A stretch of 40,894 nucleotides of DNA from an uncultured Arthrobacter sp. (GTDB lineage: Bacteria > Actinomycetota > Actinomycetes > Actinomycetales > Micrococcaceae): NCBI RefSeq assembly GCF_902805515.1, contig NZ_CADCTE010000099.1:1-40894 (forward strand), written 5' to 3'. How positions within the stretch are numbered: the first letter of the stretch is position 1; the number at the start of each line of letters is the position of its first letter. Shown in pieces: positions 1-5,793 of the stretch. A program made the translations under genes and the position numbers. The notes under the pieces were generated by a model. That model had not been told where the DNA came from. It ran no database searches and was given only the letters and a program-made list of their open reading frames with translations.

Positions 1-122
1 CTCCGCATCCCCACGGCGCTCGGCCACGTCCGCACACCACAAGCCACGGGGGCGGTCAGCATCCTCGGCGCTGACGGTCACCTCAGAACGCAGCAGACGA
101 GCACCCGTCTGGTCACGCCCCA
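1..122. repeat. 122-bp direct terminal repeat (left copy)
   Basis: Bases 1-122 are identical to bases 40773-40894. The reading frame that leaves the right edge continues without a break at base 1 and stops at 142-144, so the two edges join as one gene. This shows a circular or circularly permuted molecule. An overlap left by the assembler at an arbitrary cut is more likely than true phage ends, because the joint lies inside a coding sequence. It could also be a real short terminal redundancy. Confidence 0.95.
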
Positions 123-144
123 AGCGACAGGAGTCCTCGTATGA
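1..144 (+). CDS. C-terminal end of repeat-rich tail protein (continues from 39183-40894)
   Basis: Codons are open from base 1 (L-R-I-P-T-A-L-G-H-V) to TGA at 142-144. This is the same frame as the gene that starts at 39183 and runs off the right edge, so this piece is its last 48 codons including the stop. The TGA overlaps the ATG of the next gene (ATGA at 141-144), typical of translational coupling in this late operon. No catalytic motif is visible in this part. Confidence 0.9.
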   Translation, partial: LRIPTALGHVRTPQATGAVSILGADGHLRTQQTSTRLVTPQATGVLV

Positions 145-449
145 GGTTCGACGCCGACACCCGCACCCGCCTGCTGGTCGACATGATCCTCGACTTCGAC
201 CCGACGGGCTCCACGGTGGAGATCCAGGTCGACTCAACGTGGTACCCGGCGACGTGGATCGGGTCACCTGTCTCCGCGTCGGGCAAGTGGACGCAGACAG
301 CTCGCACGACCGCCTACTTCGCCGGCCCCCTGCACGCGACACCGGCCGGCGCGACCGTGCTCACGACCGGGCGGCACTCGACGCAGACCCGCATCGTCAG
401 CGGCGGGGACACCATCGCGGCCGACTCCACGCCGATCGACGTCAAGTGA
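141..449 (+). CDS. small late protein, probably tail-associated
   Basis: A 102-residue protein starting at an ATG that overlaps the stop of the repeat-rich tail gene. The middle reads like a beta-rich attachment module (IQVDSTWYPATWIG), with no membrane segment and no recognised catalytic motif. Its place immediately after the tail-tip protein suggests a tail accessory, tip or chaperone role, but that is inference from position. Homologous small proteins often follow minor tail genes in actinophages; no specific family is recognised here. Confidence 0.7.
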   Translation: MRFDADTRTRLLVDMILDFDPTGSTVEIQVDSTWYPATWIGSPVSASGKWTQTARTTAYFAGPLHATPAGATVLTTGRHSTQTRIVSGGDTIAADSTPIDVK

Positions 450-457
450 GGGCATCC

Positions 458-568
458 ATGATCTGGCACGCCGCTTATCGCCGCTGGTTCGACCACGACC
501 GCTCAGGCCACGCGACACGGGCGCGGGTCTGGGGATGGGTTGCGGACAGGCTCGTTCTTCTGGGGTAG
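458..568 (+). CDS. 36-residue basic protein at end of late operon
   Basis: A short ORF (MIWHAAYRRWFDHDRSGH...) 8 bases after the upstream stop. It is rich in Arg, Trp and His and has no membrane span or metal motif. The only support is tight spacing in the same direction and good third-position GC. Function unknown. The promoter-like element at 543-571 overlaps its 3' end. Confidence 0.5.
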   Translation: MIWHAAYRRWFDHDRSGHATRARVWGWVADRLVLLG

Positions 569-571
569 AGT
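543..571 (+). promoter_or_regulatory. candidate promoter for a small RNA
   Basis: CGGACA (543-548), a 17-bp spacer and TAGAGT (566-571) resemble a sigma70-type -35/-10 pair. The start point would fall near 577-579, just ahead of a short structured segment and a strong terminator. There is no room for a gene between them, so the transcript would be about 55-60 nt. The promoter is predicted by eye only. Confidence 0.35.
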
Positions 572-577
572 CGAGGT

Positions 578-636
578 AACAAGTTGCCCGCTTGTATTCA
601 GGTCCCGATCGTCGGTCTCCGACGATCGGGACTTTT
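578..636 (+). ncRNA. candidate small structured RNA ending at the terminator
   Basis: The segment begins AACAAG and can form a 5-bp hairpin (ACAAG...CTTGT, 7-nt loop). It ends in a perfect 14-bp stem followed by TTTT. With the promoter-like pair at 543-571 it looks like a free-standing transcript of about 58 nt in the gap between the late operon and the DUF3263-like gene. Alternatively it is only a late-operon terminator with decorative flanking sequence. No known RNA family is recognised. Confidence 0.35.
602..636 (+). terminator. strong intrinsic terminator ending the late operon
   Basis: A perfect 14-bp stem (602-615 pairs with 619-632) closes on a 3-nt TCT loop and is followed directly by TTTT at 633-636. 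It is the clearest rho-independent terminator in the window. It separates the rightward late operon from the DUF3263-like gene. Because the stem is a perfect inverted repeat it could also stop transcription arriving from the right. Confidence 0.9.
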
Positions 637-667
637 CACATTTGCGCCCACTGTCGGACCCCCCGCC

Positions 668-682
668 TAGCCTCGACCCATG
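668..682 (+). promoter_or_regulatory. leaderless -10 element of the DUF3263-like gene
   Basis: TAGCCT (668-673) is followed by six bases (CGACCC) and then ATG at 680. Transcription starting about 7 bases after the -10 element would begin at the ATG itself, giving a leaderless mRNA, a common arrangement in actinobacteria. No Shine-Dalgarno sequence is present. The -35 element is weak (TTGCGC at 642-647 with a long 20-bp spacer). The same layout recurs at 4034-4048 and 33289-33303. Confidence 0.5.
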
Positions 683-904
683 CTGACCGACACCGAGCTC
701 GCCATCCTCGACCTCGAGCGCGAGTCCTACCGCTACCCCGCGGCGAAGGAGACGGCCATCGTGGAGCGGTTCGGCTGGTCGGCCGTGCGCTACTACCAGG
801 CTCTCCACGCGCTGATCGACCGGGCTGAGGCTGAGGCGCACGACCCGGTGACGGTGCGGCGGCTGGTCAGGTTGCGGGAGGCGCGGCGGGGGGTGCGGTC
901 GTAG
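680..904 (+). CDS. DUF3263 family protein
   Basis: A 74-residue protein matching DUF3263, a family of short helical proteins found in actinobacteria and their phages. Family hallmarks are visible: LTDTELAILDLE at the N-terminus, the KETAIVERFGWSAVRYYQALHALID block in the middle, and AHDPVTVRRLVRLR near the end. The central block has the look of a helix-turn-helix (KE-AI-ERFG-S-VRYYQ), so a DNA-binding regulatory role is plausible but unproven. It stands alone between a strong terminator and a convergent operon and probably has its own leaderless promoter. Its last 38 bases overlap the 3' end of the leftward gene at 867-1022. Confidence 0.85.
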   Translation: MLTDTELAILDLERESYRYPAAKETAIVERFGWSAVRYYQALHALIDRAEAEAHDPVTVRRLVRLREARRGVRS

Positions 905-1022
905 CGGGTGGAATGACACAGGCGTCCCGGTCCTGACACTGGGGACACGCCGCCACGCCGCCGCAGGTGCATCCCGGCTCGACAGACGTGACGGCCGCGT
1001 CATTCTCGGCGGTGTCGCTCAC
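867..1022 (-). CDS. 51-residue Cys-rich small protein
   Basis: A leftward ORF starting at GTG (1020-1022) that overlaps the stop of the upstream DUF6221-like gene (GTGA). It carries CTCGG...CPQC and a further Cys, a pattern suited to a small zinc knuckle, and then a Pro/Ala/Thr-rich tail. It is third in a leftward operon and its 3' end runs into the DUF3263-like gene. Function unknown. Confidence 0.55.
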   Translation of the reverse strand: MSDTAENDAAVTSVEPGCTCGGVAACPQCQDRDACVIPPATTAPPAAPPAT

Positions 1023-1450
1023 GGCTTCCACTCCTGCCGGTAGTCGGGGTGGTCGGCGTAGACGGAGGCGAGGTCGCGAAGGGTCTCGCCATAGGGCGGT
1101 TGCATCCACTCATCGAACGTCTGTCGGTGCTCGTCCACTCGTCGCCGCCACTGCTCGCGGAGGCGCTCGGTCTCGCGCTCCACGATCCGGCGCTTGGCCT
1201 CGCACTCGGCCAGGACGCGGGCGGGGTCGTGGCGGGCGATGTGCTCACTCACGGCATCAGTCGGATCGTCGGAGTACGAGTGCTCGTCCTCGGGCGTGAC
1301 CAAGTACCCATCACGCGCGGTCTCTACCTGGCGCCCGTAGGTCGCGCGCCAGGGCGTTTCGGCGAGTCCGCCAGCCTCCCGCGCCACCGCCTCGTCCTCG
1401 GCGACCCGGGCGAGCAGGAAGTCGGTCAGGCTGAGCGTCTGCGTGGTCAT
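1019..1450 (-). CDS. DUF6221 family protein
   Basis: A 143-residue protein that fits DUF6221, a family of unknown function common in actinobacterial genomes and prophages. It begins LTDFLLARVAEDEAVAREA, has HIARHDPARVLAECEAKRRIV in the middle, and ends with ASVYADHPDYRQEWKP, all typical of the family. The region at about 80-115 is highly charged and likely an alpha-helical coiled coil. It is the middle gene of a leftward three-gene operon with 4-bp overlaps on both sides. Its position next to the integrase suggests a gene expressed in the lysogen; that is inference. Confidence 0.75.
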   Translation of the reverse strand: MTTQTLSLTDFLLARVAEDEAVAREAGGLAETPWRATYGRQVETARDGYLVTPEDEHSYSDDPTDAVSEHIARHDPARVLAECEAKRRIVERETERLREQWRRRVDEHRQTFDEWMQPPYGETLRDLASVYADHPDYRQEWKP

Positions 1451-1677
1451 GCGAGGGCGTTCCCGTCGTCAGGGTCGAGGGCGCACGCCGCGTCCCACAG
1501 GGCGGCACCGCGGGAGTCGTCCGCGCCGTGGGAACCGAACCGGAGTGTGGCTTGGGCGCGCAGGTACTGGGCGGCGCGGATGGCGGTGTCGCGTTGCGTG
1601 GCGGCGATAACGCGGGCGAACTCGTCGGCCCACACCCCGTCCACTAGCGCACGGCTGGGCTTCGCTGCGTTGGTCAT
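1447..1677 (-). CDS. 76-residue hypothetical protein, first gene of leftward operon
   Basis: The ATG at 1675-1677 is preceded, 7 bases away, by TAGAGT, so this mRNA may be leaderless; an in-frame GTG lies 9 bases further upstream. The protein is Ala- and Asp-rich, predicted helical (EFARVIAATQRDTAIRAAQYLRAQATLRFG), with no membrane segment and no recognised domain. It overlaps the next gene by ATGA. It is divergent from the integrase and shares a control region of about 90 bp with it. Confidence 0.6.
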   Translation of the reverse strand: MTNAAKPSRALVDGVWADEFARVIAATQRDTAIRAAQYLRAQATLRFGSHGADDSRGAALWDAACALDPDDGNALA

Positions 1678-1684
1678 GCGGGCC

Positions 1685-1690
1685 ACTCTA
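1685..1690 (-). promoter_or_regulatory. leaderless -10 element of leftward DUF6221 operon
   Basis: On the minus strand TAGAGT is followed by seven bases (GGCCCGC) and ATG. As at the other three sites, no Shine-Dalgarno sequence lies between the -10 element and the start codon. The -35 region is not convincing. The element overlaps the possible attachment-site region between this operon and the integrase. Confidence 0.4.
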
Positions 1691-1695
1691 CACCC

Positions 1696-1735
1696 GTTCG
1701 TGTGTCATTCGGAATACCAAGTGCACACCTAGAAC
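1696..1735. other. candidate attP region (serine integrase)
   Basis: Large serine integrases commonly recombine at a roughly 40-50 bp imperfect inverted repeat next to their own gene. This gap holds GTTC (1696-1699) and GAAC (1732-1735) as outer arms, and GTGTG (1700-1704) with CACAC (1724-1728) as inner arms, although the two pairs do not share one exact centre. The location is right but the repeat is weak, and the crossover dinucleotide cannot be picked out. Confidence 0.3.
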
Positions 1736-1775
1736 CGCGAATGGCATACACTAGGCCGAAACGGGAGGATTTGCG

Positions 1776-3140
1776 GTGCGCGCTGCCATCTATCTACGGA
1801 TCAGCCGCGACATGACCGGGGAGAACCTCGGCGTGACGCGGCAGCTTGAGGACTGTCAGGCGCTAGCCAAGCAGCTCGACTGGACGGTGGTTGAGACCTA
1901 CACCGACAACGACATCAGCGCGTCGAGCGGCAAGATGCGGCCTGGCTATCGCCGCATGATGAACGACATCAGGGAGGGTCGGGTCGACAGCATCATTGCT
2001 TGGCACCCCGACCGTCTGTATCGCCGCGCCATCGACCTTGGCGAACTGGTCGAGGTGTGCAAGACCCACAACACACAGATTGCCACAGCGAGAGCCGGGG
2101 CTGTTGACCTCACGACACCAACCGGGCGACTAGTAGCCGGCCTTTTGGCGCAGGTCGCCACCTACGAGGGCGAGGCGAAGTCCGACAGGTGGAAGCGGTC
2201 CATCCGGCAGCGTCGCGAGGCGGGTATCGTCCACACCATGGGGCCACGGCTCTACGGCTACGAACGCGACGGGACGATCGTCCCCCACGAACGCGAGCAC
2301 ATCGAGTGGGCCGCGGGACAGATCCTCGACGGGGCCGCGATCATCCGCACCGTCCGCGACCTGAACGCCCGAGGCGCTCGGACGACGATGGGCAACGAGT
2401 GGAACCGGGCTGGGCTGGTCAAACTGCTGCGCAACCCCCGACTCGCTGGCATGTCCACGCTCAACGGTGACGTCGTCGGCGTCGGGTCGTGGTCCCCCAT
2501 CTTCGACGCCGAGACGTTCGAGGGTCTGCAAGCCGCGCTGTCTGTCCGCAAGGGCACCGTCCCCAGCCGACCGCGGGTGGCACTGCTGCTCGGACTCATC
2601 AAGTGCGGCAAGTGCGGGACTCCCCTGCGCTCCGGCCGGCGCACGAAGAAGCCAGGCGAGACCGAGGGTCGACGGACGTACAAGTGCGCCACCCTGCCCG
2701 GGACGTCCGAGGGTTGCGGCGGCATCCTCGTCGACGCCGTGTCGGTCGAGGAGATCGTCGAGGGCTACGCGCAGGCGATGGCCGACGACCCCAAGGTGCG
2801 CGCCTACGTTGACGAGCTGCGGGCAAGCAGCGGCGAACGGGCGGGCGAGGCGCTGTCCCTCGAGGCCCGCATCCGCGAGCTCGAAGACCAGCTCGGCGAA
2901 CCCGGCGTGCCCGTCGCCGCCATCCTGCGCGCGATCGACCGCAGCAAGGAACGGCTCGAGGAACTCCGCGCCGAGGCGGTCACGTCCTCACCCATGCCCG
3001 GTGGTGGCGTCGAGTGGCCGACCGACCTGGCCCGCCGTGCCCGCGCGGTGCGGAACGTCGTGGCCGAGGTCGTCATCGAGCCCGCCGAACGCGGGTGGGT
3101 GTTCGACCCCGACCGTGTGCGGATCGTGCCGCGGGGCTAG
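1776..3140 (+). CDS. large serine integrase (site-specific recombinase)
   Basis: A 454-residue serine recombinase that would integrate the phage into the host chromosome at att sites. The resolvase-type catalytic domain comes first (about 1-145) with the nucleophile Ser10 in AIYLRISRD and the conserved DRLYRR arginines. A recombinase domain follows (about 155-265, PRLYGYERDG...IIRTVRDLNARG). Next is a zinc ribbon with C277, C280, C304 and C314, then a coiled-coil segment (about 345-410). The GTG start is chosen because GGGAGG lies 7 bases upstream. Length fits the large serine integrase family. TACACT at 1747-1752 may be the -10 element. No excision is possible with the integrase alone in this family without a directionality factor; the gene at 4046 is a candidate. 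Confidence 0.95.
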   Translation: MRAAIYLRISRDMTGENLGVTRQLEDCQALAKQLDWTVVETYTDNDISASSGKMRPGYRRMMNDIREGRVDSIIAWHPDRLYRRAIDLGELVEVCKTHNTQIATARAGAVDLTTPTGRLVAGLLAQVATYEGEAKSDRWKRSIRQRREAGIVHTMGPRLYGYERDGTIVPHEREHIEWAAGQILDGAAIIRTVRDLNARGARTTMGNEWNRAGLVKLLRNPRLAGMSTLNGDVVGVGSWSPIFDAETFEGLQAALSVRKGTVPSRPRVALLLGLIKCGKCGTPLRSGRRTKKPGETEGRRTYKCATLPGTSEGCGGILVDAVSVEEIVEGYAQAMADDPKVRAYVDELRASSGERAGEALSLEARIRELEDQLGEPGVPVAAILRAIDRSKERLEELRAEAVTSSPMPGGGVEWPTDLARRARAVRNVVAEVVIEPAERGWVFDPDRVRIVPRG

Positions 3141-3352
3141 ACCGCCCGCAAACGCTCGCCCCGCAACTCCACGGATGGCACGTCAGCCGGTGTCGGCGTC
3201 TCGATCGCCCAGGCCCGCAGCATGTGCCAGCACCTCGCAACCTCGCCGTTGATGAACAAGACGGCTGGCAGCCCGTCTCGCTCCACAATCGCCGCGTGGA
3301 TGCCCTCTGGCAGTTCCTCGTCGCCCACTGCTTGAACGATGTAACCCGACAT
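3137..3352 (-). CDS. 71-residue hypothetical protein beside repressor
   Basis: A leftward ORF with a good AGGGGG ribosome-binding site about 8 bases before its ATG. The soluble, mixed alpha/beta sequence (GIHAAIVERDGLPAVLFINGEVARCWHMLRAWAIE) matches no family recognised here. Its stop overlaps the integrase stop in a convergent arrangement. It lies downstream of the repressor in the same direction, so it is probably expressed in the lysogen. A role in immunity or superinfection exclusion is only a guess. Confidence 0.6.
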   Translation of the reverse strand: MSGYIVQAVGDEELPEGIHAAIVERDGLPAVLFINGEVARCWHMLRAWAIETPTPADVPSVELRGERLRAV

Positions 3353-3408
3353 GGTGTAGCCCCCTATCAGTAGCGACCCCTGGGATAGCCGCTACGTCGG
3401 GGACTCTA

Positions 3409-3424
3409 TGTCGGAGGTCCGACA
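3409..3424. promoter_or_regulatory. inverted repeat TGTCGGA-GG-TCCGACA
   Basis: Two perfect 7-bp arms separated by GG lie in the 117-bp gap between the repressor gene and the next leftward gene. The size fits a dimeric repressor operator. The stem is too short and has no T-run for a convincing terminator. Confidence 0.4.
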
Positions 3425-3432
3425 GTCACCAT

Positions 3433-3451
3433 AGTTACCGTCCAGTTACCG
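3433..3451. promoter_or_regulatory. tandem AGTTACCG repeats, 11-bp spacing
   Basis: AGTTACCG occurs at 3433-3440 and again at 3444-3451, exactly one helical turn apart, in the gap just 3' of the repressor gene. Spacing of one turn places both copies on the same DNA face, as in binding sites for a co-operative regulator. The cognate protein is unknown. Confidence 0.4.
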
Positions 3452-3469
3452 GAAAGTAGGCGTCAAGTG

Positions 3470-3895
3470 TTACGCCTGCTCGCCCTCGGTCCGTTCGTTC
3501 ATCCGCCGCATCAGCACGTCAAGGGCTGCAGCGAGGGCGTCAGGGTTGTCGGCCGGCGCCTCGACGACCGCGGACGTTGCGCCGAAGACGTTCTCGAGCC
3601 GGATGCGGACGATGCCGCCGCGCTCTTCCTCGACGTGGCCCCGCGGCTCCTGGACCCGCGAAGGCACATCCATGCCCGTCTCGTGCTCAAGGTCGCTCAG
3701 CGCCTTCTCTACGGCTGCGAGCGTCGTGTCTCTGACCGCGCCTCCCGCCTCGAGGGTGGCGAGACTGCCGCGATCGACGCCAGCTCGCTTCGCTAGGGCG
3801 CTGACGGACAGCCCGATCTCTGCGCGTCGGCTCTTAATTGCGTCCCCCGGAGAACTCACGGCGGGGACGCTACTAGTTATAGGCGTTACTGACAT
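3470..3895 (-). CDS. XRE-type immunity repressor
   Basis: A 141-residue transcription factor, by position the lysogeny repressor. The N-terminal half has an XRE/Cro-C1 helix-turn-helix (about 22-60: IKSRRAEIGLSVSALAKRAG followed by VDRGSLATLEAGG). The C-terminal half is acidic and is followed by a helical segment (NPDALAAALDVLMRRMNE) likely used for oligomerisation. There is no protease-like autocleavage domain, so induction would differ from lambda CI. The ATG at 3893-3895 is chosen over an upstream TTG (3926-3928) because GGGAGAGGG precedes it; the TTG start would put the operator palindrome inside the gene. It is divergent from the excisionase/Cro-like gene. Confidence 0.85.
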   Translation of the reverse strand: MSVTPITSSVPAVSSPGDAIKSRRAEIGLSVSALAKRAGVDRGSLATLEAGGAVRDTTLAAVEKALSDLEHETGMDVPSRVQEPRGHVEEERGGIVRIRLENVFGATSAVVEAPADNPDALAAALDVLMRRMNERTEGEQA

Positions 3896-3911
3896 CTCGA
3901 CCCTCTCCCTG

Positions 3912-3928
3912 TTGCGGAAGTTCCGCAA
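3912..3928. promoter_or_regulatory. operator palindrome TTGCGGAA-G-TTCCGCAA
   Basis: A perfect 8-bp inverted repeat around a single G lies 16 bp upstream of the repressor ATG, in the divergent control region. The size and place are those of an operator for autoregulation by the XRE repressor. It may instead be a Cro-like site. Confidence 0.65.
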
Positions 3929-3985
3929 TCACCCCCCGGCGTGCTCCTAGTAGATACCCAAACCGAGGGCTCCGCATCGGTAGGA

Positions 3986-4008
3986 CTACGTAGATCCGCT
4001 ACGTAGAT
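3986..4008. promoter_or_regulatory. tandem operator CTACGTAGAT x2
   Basis: CTACGTAGAT occurs at 3986-3995 and 3999-4008, with each copy containing the palindrome CTACGTAG at 13-bp spacing. A degenerate copy lacking the central CG (CTAGTAGAT) lies at 3947-3955. The pair ends 2 bp before the -35 element of the rightward promoter, so a bound regulator would block or recruit polymerase. These sites differ from the TTGCGGAA palindrome, which suggests two regulators. Confidence 0.6.
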
Positions 4009-4010
4009 GC

Positions 4011-4048
4011 TTGCGTGTCGGTCGTTGCGGGTCTATGGTCGTCACATG
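4011..4048 (+). promoter_or_regulatory. rightward early promoter, leaderless
   Basis: TTGCGT (4011-4016), a 17-bp spacer, TATGGT (4034-4039), six bases (CGTCAC) and ATG at 4046. There is no Shine-Dalgarno sequence and the expected start point is at the ATG. The two CTACGTAG operators sit immediately upstream. This is the natural candidate for the main lytic promoter reading into the long early operon. Confidence 0.65.
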
Positions 4049-4303
4049 CCAGCAACCACCAGCAACGACCCGCAGGGGTTGGGCGGCGCGTCGGTGGCCG
4101 ACATTACGCCGATCTTCGCGACGGTGAAAGACGCCGCGGCGATCCTCGGCGGACTCTCGCCCTGGACCGTCAACCAGCTCTGCCGAACCGGGGCCATCGA
4201 GTCCCGCTTCCACAACCGCCGCCGCCTCGTCGTCCTGGCCTCACTACGGGCCTACGCCGAGAGCCTGCCCACCACTCGCGAGGACGGAGAGGAGTCGGCA
4301 TGA
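4046..4303 (+). CDS. excisionase/Cro-like helix-turn-helix protein
   Basis: An 85-residue protein with a MerR/excisionase-type winged helix motif at about 24-65 (VKDAAAILGGLSPWTVNQLC, then FHNRRRLVVLASLRAY). It is the first gene rightward from the repressor. It could be a Cro-like antirepressor of lysogeny, the directionality factor for the serine integrase, or both. The ATG at 4046 is preferred to one at 4007 because the promoter -10 lies between them. It overlaps the next gene by ATGA. Confidence 0.75.
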   Translation: MPATTSNDPQGLGGASVADITPIFATVKDAAAILGGLSPWTVNQLCRTGAIESRFHNRRRLVVLASLRAYAESLPTTREDGEESA

Positions 4304-4416
4304 ACCTCCGCGACCACGGCCGACGACTCGCAGCCGCTGCCCCGCCGCTGACCGACGCGCAGGCGCTCGAGTTCGCGCAGATCCTGCTCGGCTCCGACGA
4401 CCGAGCCGCCGCCTAG
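4300..4416 (+). CDS. 38-residue small early protein
   Basis: ATG overlaps the stop of the helix-turn-helix gene. The sequence (LRDHGRRLAAAAPPLTDAQALEFAQILLG) is two short helices; such micro-proteins with APPLTD are common just after excisionase genes in actinobacterial integrative elements. Function unknown. Confidence 0.6.
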   Translation: MNLRDHGRRLAAAAPPLTDAQALEFAQILLGSDDRAAA

Positions 4417-4474
4417 TCGCCGCGGTCGGCGCACCCCCCACGCCGGCCGCGGTCACCACCCACACATGAACGAA

Positions 4475-4502
4475 CCCGCCCAACGGCTGCCACCGGGGCG
4501 GG
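4475..4502 (+). terminator. weak hairpin between early genes
   Basis: CCCGCCC (4475-4481) can pair with GGGCGGG (4496-4502) across a 14-nt loop, in the 118-bp gap between the 38-residue gene and the next gene. No T-run follows. It could be an attenuator or chance in GC-rich DNA. Confidence 0.25.
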
Positions 4503-4534
4503 CTCGGAGAAGAACTCCACCGGAAGGATACCCG

Positions 4535-4795
4535 ATGCACCACGACTTCGCTCGCACCTCACCTGAGGTCGCGCCCAACGACATCGAGTGGGCGTTCCAA
4601 GACGGCACCCCGTCGATCGTCGCCCACATCCCCGACGGCGAGGGCAACTACTCCGTCGTTCGCCTCGACCAGACGGCGCCCGAGTCGATCTACGAGCGCG
4701 AGCAGGTCCGCGCTCTCCTGCGGATTGCCCGCCATCAGATGGACGTGAGCGAGCCGACCCTCCTGTCCGCCATGACCGCGGAGGCGTCCCGATGA
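4535..4795 (+). CDS. 86-residue acidic early protein
   Basis: The ATG at 4535 follows GGAAGGA by 6 bases and is chosen over one at 4466, which has no ribosome-binding site. The acidic, soluble sequence starts with a likely beta-rich part (EWAFQDGTPSIVAHIPDGEGNYSVVRLDQ) and ends in a helix. No family recognised. It overlaps the next gene by ATGA. Confidence 0.65.
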   Translation: MHHDFARTSPEVAPNDIEWAFQDGTPSIVAHIPDGEGNYSVVRLDQTAPESIYEREQVRALLRIARHQMDVSEPTLLSAMTAEASR

Positions 4796-5007
4796 CCAGC
4801 CTCGCCCACACCCTCCGCACCCTCGCGGACCTCATCGACCAGGGCCACCCCGCCGACCTCATCAGCGTCGGCGAGCACGTGACCGTCGTCGCCACCCCCA
4901 TCTCGGCCGCACGCTGGCAGGAGCTCACCCCCAACGGCCTGCTCGACGTGGACGGCGCCAAGGTGTCCGTGACCGTCGTGCCGCTCGTCTCGCTGGACGT
5001 GGCGTGA
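4792..5007 (+). CDS. 71-residue hypothetical early protein
   Basis: A soluble protein with an N-terminal helix (SLAHTLRTLADLIDQGH) and a beta-rich C-terminal half (VTVVATPISAARWQEL...VSVTVVPLVSL). It overlaps the neighbouring genes at both ends by 1-4 bases, so it is clearly operonic. No recognised domain. Confidence 0.65.
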   Translation: MTSLAHTLRTLADLIDQGHPADLISVGEHVTVVATPISAARWQELTPNGLLDVDGAKVSVTVVPLVSLDVA

Positions 5008-5189
5008 TGGCTACCTACGTCACGCTCTGCGTCGTTCTCATCCTCGCCGCCCTCTTCCTCGGCATGTTCTTCGCACCCGACCGCGAGCGCCTCTTCTTCG
5101 GCTTCTTCGCGGCAACGTGGACCATCGGCGTTCTCTTCTGGGTGACCGTCTTCTACGTCGCGTGGCACTTCCTCAGCAGGTGGTGGTGA
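5007..5189 (+). CDS. 60-residue membrane protein, two helices
   Basis: Two hydrophobic stretches are clear: about 4-22 (YVTLCVVLILAALFLGMFF) and about 32-54 (GFFAATWTIGVLFWVTVFYV), separated by a charged turn APDRERL. It lies directly before another small membrane protein. Early-expressed membrane micro-proteins may affect host physiology or superinfection; this is inference. Confidence 0.65.
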   Translation: MATYVTLCVVLILAALFLGMFFAPDRERLFFGFFAATWTIGVLFWVTVFYVAWHFLSRWW

Positions 5190-5380
5190 TGACCGCCGCC
5201 AACCTCACCACCGCAGCCGGTGCCCTCTGGCCCGTCCTCGCCGTGGTCGCCGCCCTCGTGGTGCTCGCCTGCCTGCTCGTCGCGGCCGGTGAGCGACGCC
5301 TCGACCGCGTCGTCGAGGACGTGCTCGGGCCCGAGGTGCCGGACTACGACGCCAACGTCAACGCCAGGTGGGTGGAGTGA
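5189..5380 (+). CDS. 63-residue membrane protein, one helix
   Basis: One strong membrane segment at about 13-33 (WPVLAVVAALVVLACLLVAA) is followed by a charged cytoplasmic tail (GERRLDRVVEDVLGPEVPDYD). Its ATG overlaps the stop of the previous membrane gene, which suggests the two proteins act together. Function unknown. Confidence 0.65.
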   Translation: MTAANLTTAAGALWPVLAVVAALVVLACLLVAAGERRLDRVVEDVLGPEVPDYDANVNARWVE

Positions 5381-5793
5381 TGAACGAACAACCCGCTGAG
5401 TGTGAGTGCGCGATGACAGAAACGTCGTTCCGCGCATGCCCCTTGCATGGCGAGGACGCATGGTGCCGCTCGTGCGGATTGGCATACATCGACCACGGCG
5501 CATCTTGCGCCAGAGACGTCCCAGCGAGCAGCGCTGGGCCTACAGAAGGAGAGAAGGATGGCAAACAAGGTGGAGTCCATCCCGACCGCACTCGGCAAGT
5601 TGCGGAAGGGCCTGATGGACGAGGGATACACGCAGGATCAGGCGTTCTGGCTCGTTCAGGATCTGGTTCGCAAAGCCGAGTCGCCGACGGCCCTGGTCGA
5701 GGACTGACCAACGCGACCCCGGGTGGCTCGCACGAGTCGCCCGGGGCTCGGGCCCACCACGTCATTCCACCCGCAAAGGGTGACGCGCGATGA
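5380..5793 (+). CDS. Cys-rich early protein, C-terminal half doubtful
   Basis: The frame encodes 137 residues. The first 50 or so look real: four-Cys spacing in CECAMTETSFRACPLHG and WCRSCGLAYIDHGASC fits a zinc-binding domain. From about codon 60 the frame overlaps a better-supported gene in another frame (5558-5707) and its composition turns Gly/Arg/Ser-rich, typical of a non-selected frame. The protein may therefore once have ended earlier, or the tail may simply be tolerated. It is coupled to the previous gene (ATG overlaps the TGA). Confidence 0.5.
   Translation: MNEQPAECECAMTETSFRACPLHGEDAWCRSCGLAYIDHGASCARDVPASSAGPTEGEKDGKQGGVHPDRTRQVAEGPDGRGIHAGSGVLARSGSGSQSRVADGPGRGLTNATPGGSHESPGARAHHVIPPAKGDAR
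5558..5707 (+). CDS. 49-residue small helical protein
   Basis: This has one of the best ribosome-binding sites in the early region, GAAGGAGAGAAGG running up to ATG 5558. The protein (MANKVESIPTALGKLRKGLM, then DEGYTQDQAFWLVQDLVRKAE) is predicted to be two helices. Third-position GC supports this frame over the overlapping Cys-rich frame. Function unknown. Confidence 0.65.
   Translation: MANKVESIPTALGKLRKGLMDEGYTQDQAFWLVQDLVRKAESPTALVED

Noticed and set aside
3926..3928. TTG start for the repressor, 11 codons upstream
   Set aside because: It would place the operator palindrome inside the coding sequence and has no Shine-Dalgarno sequence, while ATG 3893-3895 follows GGGAGAGGG.
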